The translations under genes and the position numbers were made by a program. A stretch of 64,000 nt of DNA, from positions 37,209,572 to 37,273,571 of the forward strand of contig NC_068287.1 of assembly GCF_025860055.1 (NCBI RefSeq), in the 5' to 3' direction. This DNA comes from Xyrauchen texanus (taxonomy: Eukaryota; Chordata; Actinopteri; Cypriniformes; Catostomidae). The notes below the pieces were generated by a model, which ran no database searches, was not told where the DNA came from, and saw nothing but the letters and a program-made list of their open reading frames with translations. Numbering within the stretch: the first letter of the stretch is position 1; every line of letters begins with the position of its first letter. This document shows, piece after piece, positions 12,705-23,553 of the stretch.

Positions 12705-15700
12705 CATACATTCCTTATTTGTTAGTCCTATATTAAATAAACTTGAGTTGGATTACTTAGTAAATCAATTTAAAGTTTTTGATGCTTTCAGGCTTTCATA
12801 ACACTTCCATTTTTACTTCTTATTTTGATTTTTGCAAACCAATGATGAGTAGAGAGATGGTGGGTTACAAGCACTAATGATGTAACTATAATAATGTGAA
12901 TAAAATAATGCACATCGCAGAATGCTATTATTCCAAGAAGCCAACTGTTTTATTATATTGCATAGGAAAGAGTTGATTTATTTTATTTTGTTTACTATTT
13001 ACTTTCTTGATTCCTAATAACCTATATTTTAAGGTTACCTAGTTCAACATTTGTTGATTTATATGGATGTTATGTACTCTTATAAAATCCAATTGAGCTA
13101 ACACACTAATGAAAAGTCTGAAGCTTCAAAAAAAGGACAAAACAGAAAGTTTTAACAGTAGTTCAATGAAAAAACAAAAGCCAAAGATTATTTTAGTACT
13201 TTAATGTAACACTTTGTTTACTAAACATTTATTGACACCTCATGATTACAGTATCTGTTACTTGTTGCATCTGCTGAATGCATGCTGTGGATAACGTCGC
13301 ATTTTCCACATATTGAAACATCTGTACCTTTAACTGTATATTCTTCCTCTGTTTACATTACTGGAATAAACTTTTTTTAATTTGTTTTTTAGTCTTTGCT
13401 TTCTATAATCTTCAAACACTTCAATAACAAAACAAAAATTCCACATTGTTTAGTTTAGTTTTTTATTGGTCTCTCAATTCTATATAGTTTTATATAATTA
13501 AATCACATAACATTCTAAATTGAATTAAAAAATTGTTTTACATAAATATTTTAAGGAATAATGTTGTGGAATGTTTTCCAGCTAATATGGCAAACATAAA
13601 CAACCCAGTGATAAGGCAACAAACCATAAAAACTCAATTTTTGTCAATACATGTGCAATTTATATCACTTAGTAAGCTTTTTGTTTGAGGTGAAATAAAA
13701 GGGACATTCAGTTTACAAATGGACAATTTCAAGCAGACTATATAGTAAATACAACATCATGATTGTCTACTTGAGGGCATTTGTGACTCTCCAACAAACC
13801 TAATCATACACACACACGTCACCCCATTTGGACGTACGATAGATCTACTGTGGCATCGCCTGGATTACAGCCGCCCAAGTTCCATGCATACAAATAAGGT
13901 CAGAGGTGAACTGAGAGAGTGACCTTAGGACAGCGGGTCACTGTGTTATTACATGAAGCATGGTGTGAATATGCTCATTCATTTTCACTCCCATTGGAAT
14001 GGCTCTCAGTAATGGTGGTTTAGTGTAAATACTTTTGTGATAAACTCTTATTTATTATTTAATTAGCCAATGATAATTTTAACCAATTGTTACTTAGCTT
14101 ATAATAAATGTCTGCTTGGAGAGACTCTTAGAGTTTGGTTTGTTATAGATCACAGTAATCAATGTTAGTTGTTCAGCATTTATAATGAATTCACTTGCTA
14201 TGTATAACACATTTATATTTATTATGCAAGTAGTATATTCTTCTTTGTAACATTTTACTCTGTTGTTGTTTTTTTTTTTTTTTTTGGATGACCATTTGCA
14301 CTAGGTATAAACAGCACTTGACACACAGCAGGGCTGTTTGCCTTCCAATACTCTGGTGGAAACACAGAAATGTATGTCAAATTGCACCCTCAAGTGTCGC
14401 TGGAATTGTGTAGTGTGTAAAGACTGTGGATCCATTTTCTTCAAGCGGATGTCCCAAATTCAATTTCCCCCTTTGTCCCCCTTTTTCCCATCCTGTCTCC
14501 TGTCTCCACTTTTAATATTTCATTTAATACTACTTATAATATCAAATGGACATGGTGGGGAGTTGAACGGTTTGATGCAGGTAAAATGAACCATGCTTTT
14601 ACTATAATAATATTGTATTAATTGGCTTTTTGGCCATAATTTTAATGCTATTAACCGTTGGTGTTGATATAGTAACCATGTATAACGTTGTGGTTTACTT
14701 TGATTTTACTACAAAATACTACAGTGATACTACAGTAGTAACCCCATGGTAAAGGTAAGGTTAGGTTTAGATTTTGGGGCTGTTGTAGGGTGTCTGTTGG
14801 ACTCTAAATAAACACAATAAACACACTGCAGTGATGCCCCTAGTATCTTTCTTAGTATTTCATTAGCAAATGCATCTAACACTATTTGCAAAGAATATGC
14901 TTTTAGTTGCTATTTACCCTTAGTGCAATTAGCTGCTGCCTTTTTGTCTGTTTTGATATTCTCAATTTAGTTTATCACATTGTGTCCTCTTTTACTGAAC
15001 TCCTAAATGGACCCTTAAAATAAGTTCCCCTGAATAAATTCAAGTTGTTATCCAGTGACTAACAAATATGGAAAACTTGAATACACTTGCAGTATCTTTT
15101 TATTTTTGCAAATAAAATCCAACAATTTCAAGGGACGTGGATTCTCAAAGTGTTAGTTTGCCGAAATGCTATAGAATCAGTTGACATTTAAAATGCAATT
15201 CTGGCCTCAGTAACACATAATTCATTGAAAAAGCATGCATGCTTAAAATAATATAAAGTTCTTTCAATAAAGAAATTCTAAAATTAAAATAATATAATAT
15301 GGTCTATAATGTGATCTTATGGTCTTTTTTGGGACACATTTGGGACTTAGTGGTGCCTCCTTGTGGTTAGTAGTGAAATAACACAAACAAAACCAGTAAC
15401 GTTACTTAATAGTATGGGCAACCAACTCATTGTCATAGACAAGACAAAACATTATAGAAAATATATTGTATTGTACACTATCACCACACACAAAATGTGA
15501 TTTACACATTTCATTTTCATAACACAATTACATCAAATTGAATTGAGTAATCTTTAACAACATTTTAAAAAGGTTTTATTAATTTAATTTTGCTAAACAA
15601 ACTACACAATTCAATCTGATGGAATTTTCTAAAGACATTGAAATGTGTAAATCTTAAAACTAGGCTAAAACATTTTTTGAGTGCATATAATAGGATAAAG

Positions 15701-17190
15701 GCCATTTGAAAGCCAGCATGTCACTGCCAGCCAGAGCTAGTATGTCTTCAGCATATACTGTTCAATCTCTAAGGCCGTATGTCCACCAAAGCATTTTTGC
15801 CAACTGAAAATTCCAGACACTCTTCTGAAAATGCCCAGCAGACAGAGGAGCAGCTATGCTTTTCTTTTCATAATCATTAGGTTGGAATTTAGAGGAATGA
15901 TGCTTTTCCTAGATCCACATGACAGGGCAACTTCTTCAGGGAGTACTGGTTTCTCACACTCTTCACACTGAGGTACCATGTTCAGAGGGTAGGTTTAATG
16001 TCTAATGTTAAAATGTATGTTTTCTAATTTAATGCAGCCTCCTTAAATTCTTTGGCCATTTCATGAATAAATTCTCTGATTTAATATTAATAATTTGAAA
16101 GAATTTAAAAAAACAATTTCATGTCTATCCTTGTATTTTTCATCTGGTCAAGCTTGATAAGTGTTTTAGAAAGTAGTTAGTAATAAGTAATGCAATTACA
16201 TTGCAGACAGATTAATTAGTACAGTAATCTAATTACACTGTATAATATGTAATCAGTAGTTAGTAATCAATTACTTATTTGAGTAACTTACTCAACACTG
16301 ATTATATCTTTAATTTATGTTAATATAATCCTGTTTCAGAGAGATTTGTCATACGAGTGGGGATGGAGTCCTGATGATGGATAAATACTTATGAGAAGTG
16401 AAAATTGTATACTCTCTTTTTTAAATTTTATAGCAAAAAGTGACAATTAACAATGACACAATAATTTGCCACAATAAATAATGATTACATTGTGTTATGG
16501 TGTTATTATTTGCTGTTTAATTATGTGGTGTAATATTACAGTTTATATGAATAAAAACTAATTAATCAGTCCTCAACTGTAAGGTTTTTCTAGTATATCC
16601 TTTTTATATAAGGGAAATTTTAATAATTAAAAAAAATAATCTGTAGGCCTACCGCTGAAGCTTTAGTGTTTTTGTGATGTTTCTTTGTTCTGTGACCCTA
16701 ACTTCATTTTATGGTTTAGTTTGTGCTCTTTTTAATATGATTTGCTTGTGTTATTGTATTCCTGACTGTTGCTGGATGTAAATGGAATTAAAAGCCTTAC
16801 ACAACAGAACTGCAGTGTGTATTCTACAAGCTTCATATTGTATGTATTTGTATTTGCACTTATTGGAGCTCATTACAGAGATCATATTTATACTTTTACC
16901 AAATAATATCACATTTGTTGTTATCAATTTGTGTGTGTGTGGGGGGGGTAATACACACTAGAACATATCACTACTATAATAATTAATTGCTGTGTGACGC
17001 TTTTTCCGATTATTTGTTTAACGTGCGTGTTCTGCTGGACATCTAAGATATAACATCATATTCACCCAAGCAAGTTCACAGACAAGTAAAAAATTGCTAA
17101 TTTAGTTGAAAAATGCCTAAGGTATGTAACATTTTATCAGCCAATACCGATGTTTGGCCAATGCATCTGTGCATCTCTACCACACATAAA
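12705..17190. other. Gene-free AT-rich stretch
   Basis: About 4.5 kb between the LTR-like repeat and the DIRS element. Reading frames are short with no recognisable protein family and no consistent splice-phase chain. It contains a poly-T run near 14268-14285 and a G run near 16940. No RNA gene was recognised by eye. Confidence 0.5.
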
Positions 17191-17239
17191 ACGACTCGGT
17201 TACTAACGTAACCTCGGTTCCCTGAGAGGAGGGAACGAG

Positions 17240-17510
17240 TATTGCGTAAGTAGCTTACGCTATGGGAAAACTCAGTTTCTCGAGAAATATTGAAGTCTTT
17301 ATGTAAAACGCATTGCAGCTGCACAGCAGACAGCAATGAGCGAGGCAGCTCGGTCATTGGCTGTGCTGCGGCAACTTGCTCGAACCAATGGCGGGGCGAC
17401 TCTAAACGCGCGACCAATGGGCGCGCGCTTCGCGCTCGCGCGCTCAGTGCCCGCCAAGATGGGCGTGGCTAGGGCTATATATTAGGCGCCTCGTCATGCG
17501 AGTTCTTTAG
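17240..17510. repeat. DIRS left inverted terminal repeat
   Basis: About 271 bp from TATTGCGTAAGTAGC to GAGTTCTTTAG, nearly identical in inverse orientation to 21644-21914. The outermost 50 bp (17191-17239) are not shared with the other end, as expected for DIRS termini that are instead reproduced in the internal complementary region. Confidence 0.9.
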
Positions 17511-17553
17511 GTTCAGTCGACTGAAGCGAACTGACCAAGCACAAGCACGGCAG

Positions 17554-17663
17554 CTTACGCAATACTCGTTCCCTCCTCTCAGGGAACCGAGGTTACGTTA
17601 GTAACCAAGTCGTTCCCTCTCGAGAGGTCTCTCCAATTGCATAAGTAGCTTATGCTATGGGAA
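17554..17663. repeat. DIRS internal complementary region
   Basis: First half (to about 17612) is the reverse complement of the left outer end; second half (from CGTTCCCTCTCGAGAGG) is the complement of the right outer end. This fused arrangement is the signature that separates DIRS from other retrotransposons. Confidence 0.88.
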
Positions 17664-17989
17664 CACCATGCAAAACGCCGTGCGTGCTGACTTCGCTCTA
17701 TAAAGCCAGAGGCAGATGCCTGAGCCTTAAAGCAAAGTGATTATTCAACGATCCGGCCAACGGCGAGCTATATAATGGGATAATACAGAGCGCCTTTGCC
17801 CCAAGGTGGCCCATGGTGGGCGCTCATTGTAAAAACATAAGCACATATCTTATGTACTGATTTTTTCTACTTACTGATATGCATAAAAAACCCTCTAAGT
17901 CAGTCAGAGACGGACCTTATAAGGGAGGAGATAATGCTCAGCAAATACATACTCCAGTTCATACTACAGTCAGGCTGATAGAATGTTGG

Positions 17990-18700
17990 AATGCCATGAG
18001 GGGACCTGTAGGTTATAAAACCTGATAAATGTCAAGGCGAGGCCCAGCCTGCTGCCGCACAAATATCTTCAATGGGTATCCCACTCGACCACGCCCACGA
18101 GGAGGCCATGCTCCTCGTAGAGTGAGCTCTGACGCCTAAGGGGCATTGAAGGCCCTTGGCTTCATAAGCCAGCTATAGCATCCACTATCCAGCGCGATAT
18201 TCTTTGCTTTGAAACTGCGAGACCTTTAGTGCGGCCGCCAAAGCATACGAATAATTGTTCCGTCTGTCTGAACGGGCAGAACGTTCCAAATATACTCTGA
18301 GCGCCTTGACCGGGCAGAGTAAATTAGCGTCGCTTTCGTCTGCTGGAGACGATAGCGCTGCCAGAGATATAACCTGTACTCTGAAGGGTGTGGAGAGCAC
18401 TTTAAGAATATACCCGTGCTTTGGCCTAAGGACAACTCTGCAGTCGTTAGGTCCAAATTCCAGGCAAGCAGCGCTTGATGACAGCGCGTGCAGGTCGCCC
18501 ACTCTCTTGACTGAGGCGAGCGCCAGCAAGAGCGCAGTTTTGAGCGAGAGCTGTTTAAGGTGCACGGTTCGGAGAGGTTCGAACGGGGCACTCTTGAGTG
18601 CGTACAGGACCGTGGCCATGTCCCAGATCGGCACCGAGGGGGGGCGAGGAGGGTTCATCCTCCTAGAGCCTCTTAGGAAACGAATGATTAGGTCGTTTTC
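17990..18700 (-). pseudogene. DIRS tyrosine recombinase relic
   Basis: Integrase-type tyrosine recombinase that would insert the circular DNA copy. The N-terminal catalytic part is open from about 18658 to 18185 and contains the first catalytic Arg in SVKRVGDLHAL. After 18190 the frame breaks: a one-base shift near 18220, a stop near 18157 and a one-base deletion near 18030. The C-terminal boxes are still readable in shifted frames: HSTR (His-x-x-Arg) near 18115, EDICAAAGWASP near 18060, and the segment TFIRFYNLQ with the presumed catalytic Tyr near 18015, out of frame. Not functional. Confidence 0.8.
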
Positions 18701-18863
18701 CCTAATGAGCGTCCCTTGTCAGGATTGTGTGACGCCGCTATGGCAGCCACATAGACTTTGAGCGTGGAGGGTGTGCGGCCCGCCTCCAGCAGCTCTTGCA
18801 AGAAGGCGAGTACACTTGGTATCTCGCGACGATTTGGGGTTCAAGCTCTTGGTATCACACCAG

Positions 18864-19778
18864 TCACTGAACACTTTCCACTTTTGGGCATATAAAGCCT
18901 CGTAGAGGCGCCGCGACCTCAGTGGTGGTTCTCAACACTCCACTGGGGAGGTTCTCGGGAACCCGTTGAGGGGCCATGCATGAAGGGCCCACAGATCGGG
19001 TCGGGGATGAAGAATCATCCCGTTGGCCTGCCTGAGGAGGTCCAGCCTCAACGGAATCGGCCATGGGGCAGATTGCATCATCTGCATCAGTTCTGGAAAC
19101 CACGTCTGGTTCTTCCAGAGTTGGGCTACCAGGAGCACTGCACATTTCACTTCCCTGATCCGACTGATGACCTGAGGTAGCATCGCGATCGGGGGAAAAG
19201 CATACAAGGGGCGGTTCGGCCAGACTTGGGCGAGCGCGTCCGTGCTTTTTGAGAAGAAAAGAGGGCAGTGTGCATTTTCCCTGGAGGCGAAGAGGTCGAC
19301 CTCTGCCTCGCCAAAGGTTTGCCATAACCACTGAGCCATCAGGGGGTGGAGAGACCATTCCCCTGGGAGAACTTTGTCTCTGGACAGCATGTCCGCTCCT
19401 TGGTTCAGGACACCTGGCACGTGCGCTGCCCTTATCGAGCGCAGGTGGTGTTGTGACCATAGGATGAGCTCCCTGGCCATAGAGTGCAGGGAGCTCGACC
19501 TGAGTCCACCTTGGCGATTTATATACGAAACTACCGTCATGTTGTCCGTTCGGACCAGGACGTGTTCGTTTTTCAGGTACGGAAGCAGGGCTCTGAGAGC
19601 CAAGGCGACCGCTTTCATTTCCAGACAGTTTATATGTATATATTATGTTCAAAACCCATTTCGGTATGTCGGGGATTTTTTCCCAGGCTTTTGCTCGCGC
19701 AAATATGGGCTGAATGCTGGCTGGGGGCGTGTCGCAGTGACGTATGGGCCCCACCGGCGAATCGCCTTGTGCTAACAC
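18864..19778 (-). pseudogene. DIRS RNase H region
   Basis: The RNase H domain is open in the frame 19618-18932. Recognisable motifs: KAVALALRALLPYL, VRTDNMTVVSYINRQGG (catalytic-type Asp in RTDN) and LNQGADMLSRD near the domain end, followed by the DVDLFA-like segment EVDLFASRENAHCPLFFS. Upstream in another frame the sequence WVLNIIYTY matches the N-terminal edge of DIRS reverse transcriptases, then the RT palm is absent. So this is a pol remnant with RNase H but without polymerase. Confidence 0.8.
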
Positions 19779-19811
19779 TGAGCTTACAGCTCTCAGAAGC
19801 GCGGGCGCGCG

Positions 19812-21390
19812 CTAAGCAGCTTTGTTGAGTGCCAAGTGCAGGGGTGCGTGTGAGATTACAGGCACGCGTGCTATCTCCGTAATGCTCGCAGCATGAGCTG
19901 GAGAAATGTTTGAAACTGTATCAACAGTGTTTACGGGTGGGGGTGCATACATTGTAATAGGCACGCGCGCCACTTTCATAAAGCTTCCCGCTCTTAGCGG
20001 GGAGTTTCTTGGCTCGCGCGTCGCATCTATGATGCTCGCAGCATGAGCCAGAGAACTGTTTGAAACTGTATGGGCAGCGCTTATGGGTGGGGGTGCATAT
20101 ACTGAAGTAGGCACGCACGCCACTTTCATAAAGCCTCCGGCCATGGCGGGGGTTTCTGGCCATGCATACAGTGTTTGTGTGTAGGGGTGCATGCATGACA
20201 GCAGGCACGCGCGCTACCTTTATAGTATTTCCCGCTTTTACTGGGGAAGTGTTAATAACTGTGGGAACAGTGCTTGTGTGTAGTGGTGCATACATGACAA
20301 TAGGCACACGATCTACATTTATGGGGCGTCCAGCTGGAGCTGGGGAAGTATTCGGCACTGTTTGGACAGTATTGATATGTGGGAATGCGCACTTTAGTGT
20401 GGACACGTGACAATGTGGACACGTGACAGAAAATGACTCTTTTTGTGATTTTTGTGTGTCGCCGTTAAAACGGCGTTTGATTGCAGGTGAGCGAGTTCTG
20501 TGACTGGCCCATTGACTGCTGTACAGACATTTCCAGCCGCCTGTAAGGGGACTGGGTAATGTTTTACACGTTTTGGAGAGAGTGGTCCGGCTTTTGCGAG
20601 ACACGCACTCTCTCTTTTTCTTCCTATGGCTAGGAAGACTTACGAGGCTCCGGGTTCAGCATGATCTTGGGCCGAGGTCCCCGTCGCTCAGGCGGCTGCT
20701 TTCGGTTAGCGGAATGCGAGCGGCGTCGAGTGTCTGTTTCAGGTCTGTTTTTTGGCTGGGAGACGGGAGGCTCCGCTCTGGTTCGCTGCTGCTGCTGAGG
20801 CGGTCTCTGGCGGCTCTGTGAAGAGCTGGAGCGCTTGGGCAGGAAGTGACGCATAGCTTGCGAATCCTTGTCCATGCTGGTGCTCGTGCTCGTGTCCGCT
20901 AATGTCGATGGCGCGGGGTCGAAGGCCGAGCCCGGCCAGTCGTCGGATGCAGCGTCAATGGAAAGGCTGTCATCCTTTTCACCGTCGTCCCCTGACGCGC
21001 TGAACGAGACGAGACCCACCGCTCTGTTGGAGGGGTGCTGGTCCGCCTGCGTGAAATGGACTGGCGGCGGGGAGTTCTCGGGTAGTGGTGAAGCACGCGG
21101 GACTGGCCCGGCGTGATGTCACTGAAGTCCGCGTGCTCTGGCGGCCTCTGTGAGCGGTGCTTTTCTTGCGCGGCTCGAACAGAGGGACGGCAGCACGGTG
21201 GTAGCAGGCTCGCTCACGGCGAAGGCGGCGGCGAGCGCAGCAGCTCGGTGAGGCCCAGGGAGTCACATTCGGGGCATCCGCCTCGAGTGAGAGCAGCTTC
21301 TGCGTGGTCGGGTCCCAGGCAGCGAGTGCGGATAATGTGACGGTCCCCGTCAGGAAGAAGGCCTCTGCACGAGGCGCAGGTGGAAGGCAT
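19812..21390 (-). pseudogene. DIRS gag-like region
   Basis: The start at about 21390 (MPSTCASCRGLLP) gives a cysteine/histidine-rich N terminus (CASC, CLGPDHA, CPEC), typical of DIRS gag. It continues through frame changes as acidic/serine-rich (DDSLSIDAASDDW near 20960) and then basic segments. From about 20410 down to 19838 it turns into tandem degenerate units with the pattern VPIVMYAPLHT. Several frameshifts make a full product unlikely. Confidence 0.65.
19838..20410. repeat. Tandem repeats inside the DIRS element
   Basis: At least five degenerate units sharing the core GGGGTGCATACAT..AGGCACGCGCGC at about 19838, 19933, 20085, 20177 and 20275, with spacing between about 90 and 150 bp. 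They lie between gag and RNase H, where the reverse transcriptase should begin. Confidence 0.7.
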
Positions 21391-21643
21391 TTGGAACAAC
21401 GCCTCGAAATTGCTCTTTACTAAAATACAAAAAGCGTCGCAGAAGCGAACACTTGCAAAGTAGCTTAGCAAAAGGATATCAGGGTGATGCGCGCCGGATG
21501 GCGTAGCAGAAGGCTTTGAAGGCGGCTGAAGGCGCCGGCGTCCTCGTAGCAGTCCTGCTGTAGGCTTGTCGACGGCGGGCGAAAAGACTCCAATAATCCG
21601 GAGGATCCAGCGAAGAGAAGGTCTTTGCTGAAGGAGATTAAAT

Positions 21644-21914
21644 CTAAAGAACTCTCATGACGGGGCGCCTAATATATAGCCCTAGCCACGCCCATCTTGG
21701 TGGGCTCTGAGCGTGCAAGCACGAAGCGCGCGCCCATTGGTCGCGCGTTTAGAATCGCCCTGCCATTGGTTCGAGCAAGTTGCCGCAGCACAGCCAATGA
21801 CCAAGCTGCCTCGCTCATTGCTGTCTACTGTGCAGCTGCAATGCGTTTTACATAAAGACTTCAATATTTCTCGAGAAACTGAGTTTTCCCATAGCGTAAG
21901 CTACTTACGCAATA
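21644..21914. repeat. DIRS right inverted terminal repeat
   Basis: Inverse partner of 17240-17510; only scattered point differences are seen between the two. Confidence 0.9.
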
Positions 21915-21943
21915 GGAGAGACCTCTCGAGAGGGAACACTATT

Positions 21944-23460
21944 TAAAGCTGACGTTTAATTTCTGTGCTCCTAGTGCCATCGACCCGAATTGCAAAAATA
22001 AACCTTGTTTTCAAACAAGCTTTCCGAATACACTCCCCATCTGCTTTTCATCGAACAAACAGAAAGTCTCACCCCCAACTCGCGCCATTGGTTAAGTCAA
22101 TGTTGTTGTGTGGAGCTGGACAGGTTGCTCAAAAACAATTTACAGCACCAAAGAAACACAGTGTTTTCAGTTTTAGAGAAATACAAACTACGAATGGCTA
22201 ACTCAAAGTTGTCTCTGCATATTAAGGTGGCATTGGTGAAAGTATTTTTTACACCAAAACGCTTCAGCTATACGAGTGTAAGACTTCCCATTTAAACTTT
22301 TGAGGACTTTTGCAAAGTCCTTTGTTAATTATCAGAGAGCCTACAGCAAAACTAATCTATCTCACACTATTTGACATATTGTGCACAATATATGCACAAT
22401 ATCTATCTATGAGTACTAACAGTATTACTCCAATATTTGTGTTTTTATTTCATTTATCTGTATGATTTGCCAATTATGAACACTGGAAGCAGAAAGCAAT
22501 TAAACTTGGTTACGGGTAATTTCAAAATATACTAATAGATTTTACATATATATATATATTTAAAGTGAACTAACATGAACTAAAAATGAACTCTGTTTAT
22601 TAATTAACATTAATCTTGATTAATAAATGCTGTAAATGATTGTTTATTGTTAATTATTATATCTAATGCATTAACTAATGTTTACAATTATTGTAAAATG
22701 TTATCAAATAGTTAGCATCTAAGATTTAGGCTGTAAAATGTTGCATCTCTATCCTAGCAAAAGGGCATTTTGATGCTTACAACCACCTGGGCCCTGATTC
22801 AGCTGACCTACAATATACGTGACAGACAGAGCAGGTAAACAGATTGTATTCCGTTTTTTGTTTTGATTTTTCCAGCGAGGGATTAAACAATGAATTTATA
22901 CTGACACTTTACAACCCCAAAACTGTTGAATATTGCACACAGGCCAACATGACATCTGAGTAGGAAAGTCCTCCCACATCCCCAGAGTGACAACACACAC
23001 GTATATGACCCAATTCCCTCTTATAATTATTGAAAAGTTGTCCTTTCTGAAGGAGATGACACCATTTACCAGTGTGGTACCGTACAGCTAAACACGTCAT
23101 CTCATTACATAGAATGTAGCGCTGTCCAGACAACAGTCTCTGTATTAAAACATGAGGGCGTTCTAAAACATTTTCAGAATACAAAGCTCACTGTAAAAAG
23201 GCTGTAAGTGCCAAAGCATCTTCTCCTGATCCTGAAATATTATATTAAATAAAATATTATGACCTTTCTGCTGTCTCTTGTACCAGCATCATTTGCACTG
23301 TTGTTAGTACTAAGCAATGGAAATAACCATATACATAAATGACCGGAACCACAACACTAACGTATGATATCTAAATACATAGAACAATGCATATTAAAGC
23401 ATAGTTATCATGGAAACTCCCATGTTTCTGATCAAGATGCATCAAAACACGTTAATTTCA
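21944..23460. other. Spacer upstream of growth hormone
   Basis: No coding gene recognised. AT-rich from about 22320, with short tandem AT at 22545-22560. Part of the distal gh1 5' region may lie here. Confidence 0.4.
23387..23395 (+). promoter_or_regulatory. Candidate Pit-1 (POU1F1) site
   Basis: ATGCATATT resembles the Pit-1 consensus and lies about 70 bp upstream of the gh1 TATA box, where pituitary Pit-1 sites are expected. Motif and position only. Confidence 0.35.
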
Positions 23461-23462
23461 CA

Positions 23463-23470
23463 TATAAATA
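23463..23470 (+). promoter_or_regulatory. gh1 TATA box
   Basis: TATAAATA about 85 bp before the start codon, consistent with a short 5' UTR as in fish growth hormone genes. Confidence 0.65.
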
Positions 23471-23553
23471 TCAGTACACCTGAGCTACTGTAGATTCACA
23501 AACATTTAAAAGCCTTCAACTAAGACTAACAGAGGTCTTCAACATTGAGCAAA

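Larger units (their letters stand above)
17191..21943 (-). mobile_element. DIRS-like tyrosine-recombinase retrotransposon, RT-deleted
   Basis: About 4.75 kb, coding on the minus strand. The architecture is diagnostic of DIRS: long inverted terminal repeats (17240-17510 and 21644-21914) and an internal complementary region (about 17554-17663) that joins the complement of the left terminus to the complement of the right terminus, the template arrangement used for circular replication. Coding order 5' to 3' on minus: gag-like (about 21390-19812), RNase H (about 19618-18932), tyrosine recombinase relic (18700-17990). The reverse transcriptase is missing: the frame passes from its N-terminal edge (WVLNIIYTY near 19660) almost directly to RNase H. 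Full elements are usually near 6 kb. Non-autonomous relic. GC-richer than its surroundings. Confidence 0.9.

Noticed and set aside
14338..14589. 83-codon plus-strand frame with several cysteines in the gene-free stretch
   Set aside because: No family match, no splice context and low-complexity Pro/Leu/Ile tail; likely chance.
18185..18658. Possible Crypton (recombinase-only DNA transposon)
   Set aside because: The adjacent RNase H, gag, inverted repeats and internal complementary region fit DIRS.
18255..19828. Plus-strand frames within the DIRS element
   Set aside because: Antisense shadows of the recombinase and RNase H frames on the minus strand.
19838..20410. Regularly spaced repeats suggestive of a CRISPR array
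   Set aside because: Eukaryotic locus, units degenerate, spacing uneven, within a retrotransposon.
22909..23184. 91-codon minus-strand frame upstream of gh1
   Set aside because: No family resemblance or promoter; likely chance.
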